Source of the DNA: Pseudomonadota bacterium
Lineage (GTDB): Bacteria > Pseudomonadota > Gammaproteobacteria > Acidiferrobacterales > UBA6901
Direction of reading: 5' to 3'
Length of the DNA stretch: 23,778 nt
NCBI GenBank assembly: GCA_021785795.1
Contig: JAJYEK010000048.1
Location: forward strand, 1 to 23,778
A program made the position numbers and the translations under genes. Of this stretch, positions 22,780 through 23,778 are shown one piece after another. Position 1 is the first letter of the stretch. Every line of letters begins with the position of its first letter. The notes beneath the pieces were generated by a model, which was not told the origin of the DNA, searched no databases, and was given only the letters and a program-made list of their open reading frames with translations.

Positions 22780-23778
22780 ATGATGAATCGTTCGATGACA
22801 TCGATCCGACCCATGGCCGGAGCGCGCGCATTAACAAGATACGGCAGCGAACCCCACCAAGGCGGGTGGAGCGACCTCGGCCCCAGGGACCAGGCCTGCG
22901 AAGCGCCGCTGACCCGCGATGGAGGTCGGGAGCACCGCAACGTCGGTGATGCACCTTCCGCGATGGCGTCAGGAAGGGCGGAGCGCCTGCGAAACCGGCC
23001 CGGGGTGCTTTTCAGGCGGTACGCCGGGAAACTGCTCCTCGCAGCGCTGGCCGTGTTCGGCCTAGCGGCCGTCCACGCTGCCCAGGCAGCAGACCCGCAA
23101 GGCTTTCTCGAAACGATCCACCGTCACTTCATGTTGGCCTCAACGATCGCGCCCAACGGCGACCTCAATCCCTATGCGGTGGTCGTGGCGCCGGTTTCCG
23201 CCGGCAAAATTCATCGGGGCGATGTGCTGGTGACCAACTTTAACAACGTGTCCAACCTTCAGGGCACCGGCGGCACCATCGTCGATTACAACCCGTCCTC
23301 CAAGAAAACGACGCTCTTTGCCAGTCTGCCGCAGCACCTGGCGCAATGTCCCGGCGGCGTGGGCCTGGGAACGGCCATGACCATGCTCAAGAGCGGCTGG
23401 GTCATTGTTGGCAGCACGCCGAGCACCGACGGCACCACGCGCACCAAGGGCGATGGCTGCCTGCTCGTGCTCGACTCCAACGGCCAGCTTGTCACGGCCT
23501 GGTCCGGCCCGAACATCAACGATCCCTGGGGCAACATGGCGACGATCGACCGGGAGACGACCGCGACGCTGTTCGTCAGCATGGCCGGATTTGGTGTTCC
23601 CGGACCGGCGGCGCTCGATCCGAAGACCGGCCTCCCGGTAACGGTGAACAATGCGACCGTTCTGCGGATCGATCTTGCGATCCCCCCCGGCAAGCCTCCG
23701 CAGAGCACGAGCCAGACGGTCATTGCCAACGGCTTCGGCCAGCGCGCGGACCGCGACGCCTTCCTCATCGGTCCGACC
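22780..23778 (+). CDS. Secreted beta-propeller-like protein, 3' end outside window
   Basis: This frame is open to the right edge, giving 333 codons and no stop. A signal sequence lies at about codons 82-103 (KLLLAALAVFGLAAVHAAQA before ADPQGF). It is followed by repeated strand-like blocks such as RGDVLVTNFNNVSN, GWVIVGSTPSTDG, GCLLVLDSNGQLVTAW, WGNMATIDRETTATLFVSM and ATVLRIDLAIPPG, as in NHL/SMP-30-like propellers; I cannot name a family. The start is uncertain. ATG 22780 has a good CAGGAG site but leaves about 80 unusual residues before the signal; ATG 22963 or GTG 23005 would give a normal signal peptide but lack such a site. It follows the porin gene by 15 bp, so the two are probably cotranscribed. 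Confidence 0.8.
   Translation, partial: MMNRSMTSIRPMAGARALTRYGSEPHQGGWSDLGPRDQACEAPLTRDGGREHRNVGDAPSAMASGRAERLRNRPGVLFRRYAGKLLLAALAVFGLAAVHAAQAADPQGFLETIHRHFMLASTIAPNGDLNPYAVVVAPVSAGKIHRGDVLVTNFNNVSNLQGTGGTIVDYNPSSKKTTLFASLPQHLAQCPGGVGLGTAMTMLKSGWVIVGSTPSTDGTTRTKGDGCLLVLDSNGQLVTAWSGPNINDPWGNMATIDRETTATLFVSMAGFGVPGPAALDPKTGLPVTVNNATVLRIDLAIPPGKPPQSTSQTVIANGFGQRADRDAFLIGPT

Overview
The window is one contiguous stretch of GC-rich chromosome (roughly 60-65 % G+C by eye). Its gene content points to a gammaproteobacterium or a close relative with a free-living, possibly lithotrophic or micro-aerobic life. The clues are a class I aldolase, a PEP synthase, FbpABC iron uptake, HemP, an OprB-type porin, and a cobalamin operon behind a B12 riboswitch. 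This placement is inference; there is no rRNA or tRNA to confirm it.

Region 1 (1-11760) is central carbon metabolism on the + strand: the 3' end of pgm, gpmA, an SPW-repeat membrane protein, ppsA, a CMD/AhpD-like protein, a phosphate acetyl/butyryltransferase-family protein, a class I fructose-bisphosphate aldolase, and an odd dihydrolipoamide-dehydrogenase-like flavoprotein that lacks one of the two redox cysteines. An ArsR-type regulator and a class I SAM methyltransferase form a short minus-strand unit that diverges from the aldolase gene. Two perfect 14-bp FNR/CRP-family dyads lie in this region. One is in the long spacer after gpmA. The other is centred at -41.5 relative to the start predicted for the aldolase promoter. 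Together they suggest that glycolytic/gluconeogenic flux is tied to oxygen or redox state.

Region 2 (11760-15942) is an FbpABC-type ferric iron ABC transporter (periplasmic binding protein, double-domain permease, ATPase) behind a promoter with a Fur-like operator. Region 3 (15943-20730) is a minus-strand cobalamin operon read as promoter, B12 riboswitch, a candidate 83-aa Cys-containing ORF, cobO, cobB/cbiA, a signal-less btuF-like gene and cobQ. The last four genes are joined by 4-nt overlaps. Region 4 (20960-23778) holds hemP, whose promoter/operator aligns almost base for base with the fbp one, then an OprB-like porin and the 5' part of a secreted beta-propeller-like protein that runs off the window.

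The right half therefore reads as a metal and corrinoid acquisition island: two iron genes share one promoter-operator design, and the B12 genes sit between them. Non-coding stretches of note are 1450-2426, 2796-3282 and 7419-7873. I saw no CRISPR array, tRNA, rRNA or intact insertion sequence. A 13-bp repeat at 9022 and 20770 resembles an IS-end remnant.
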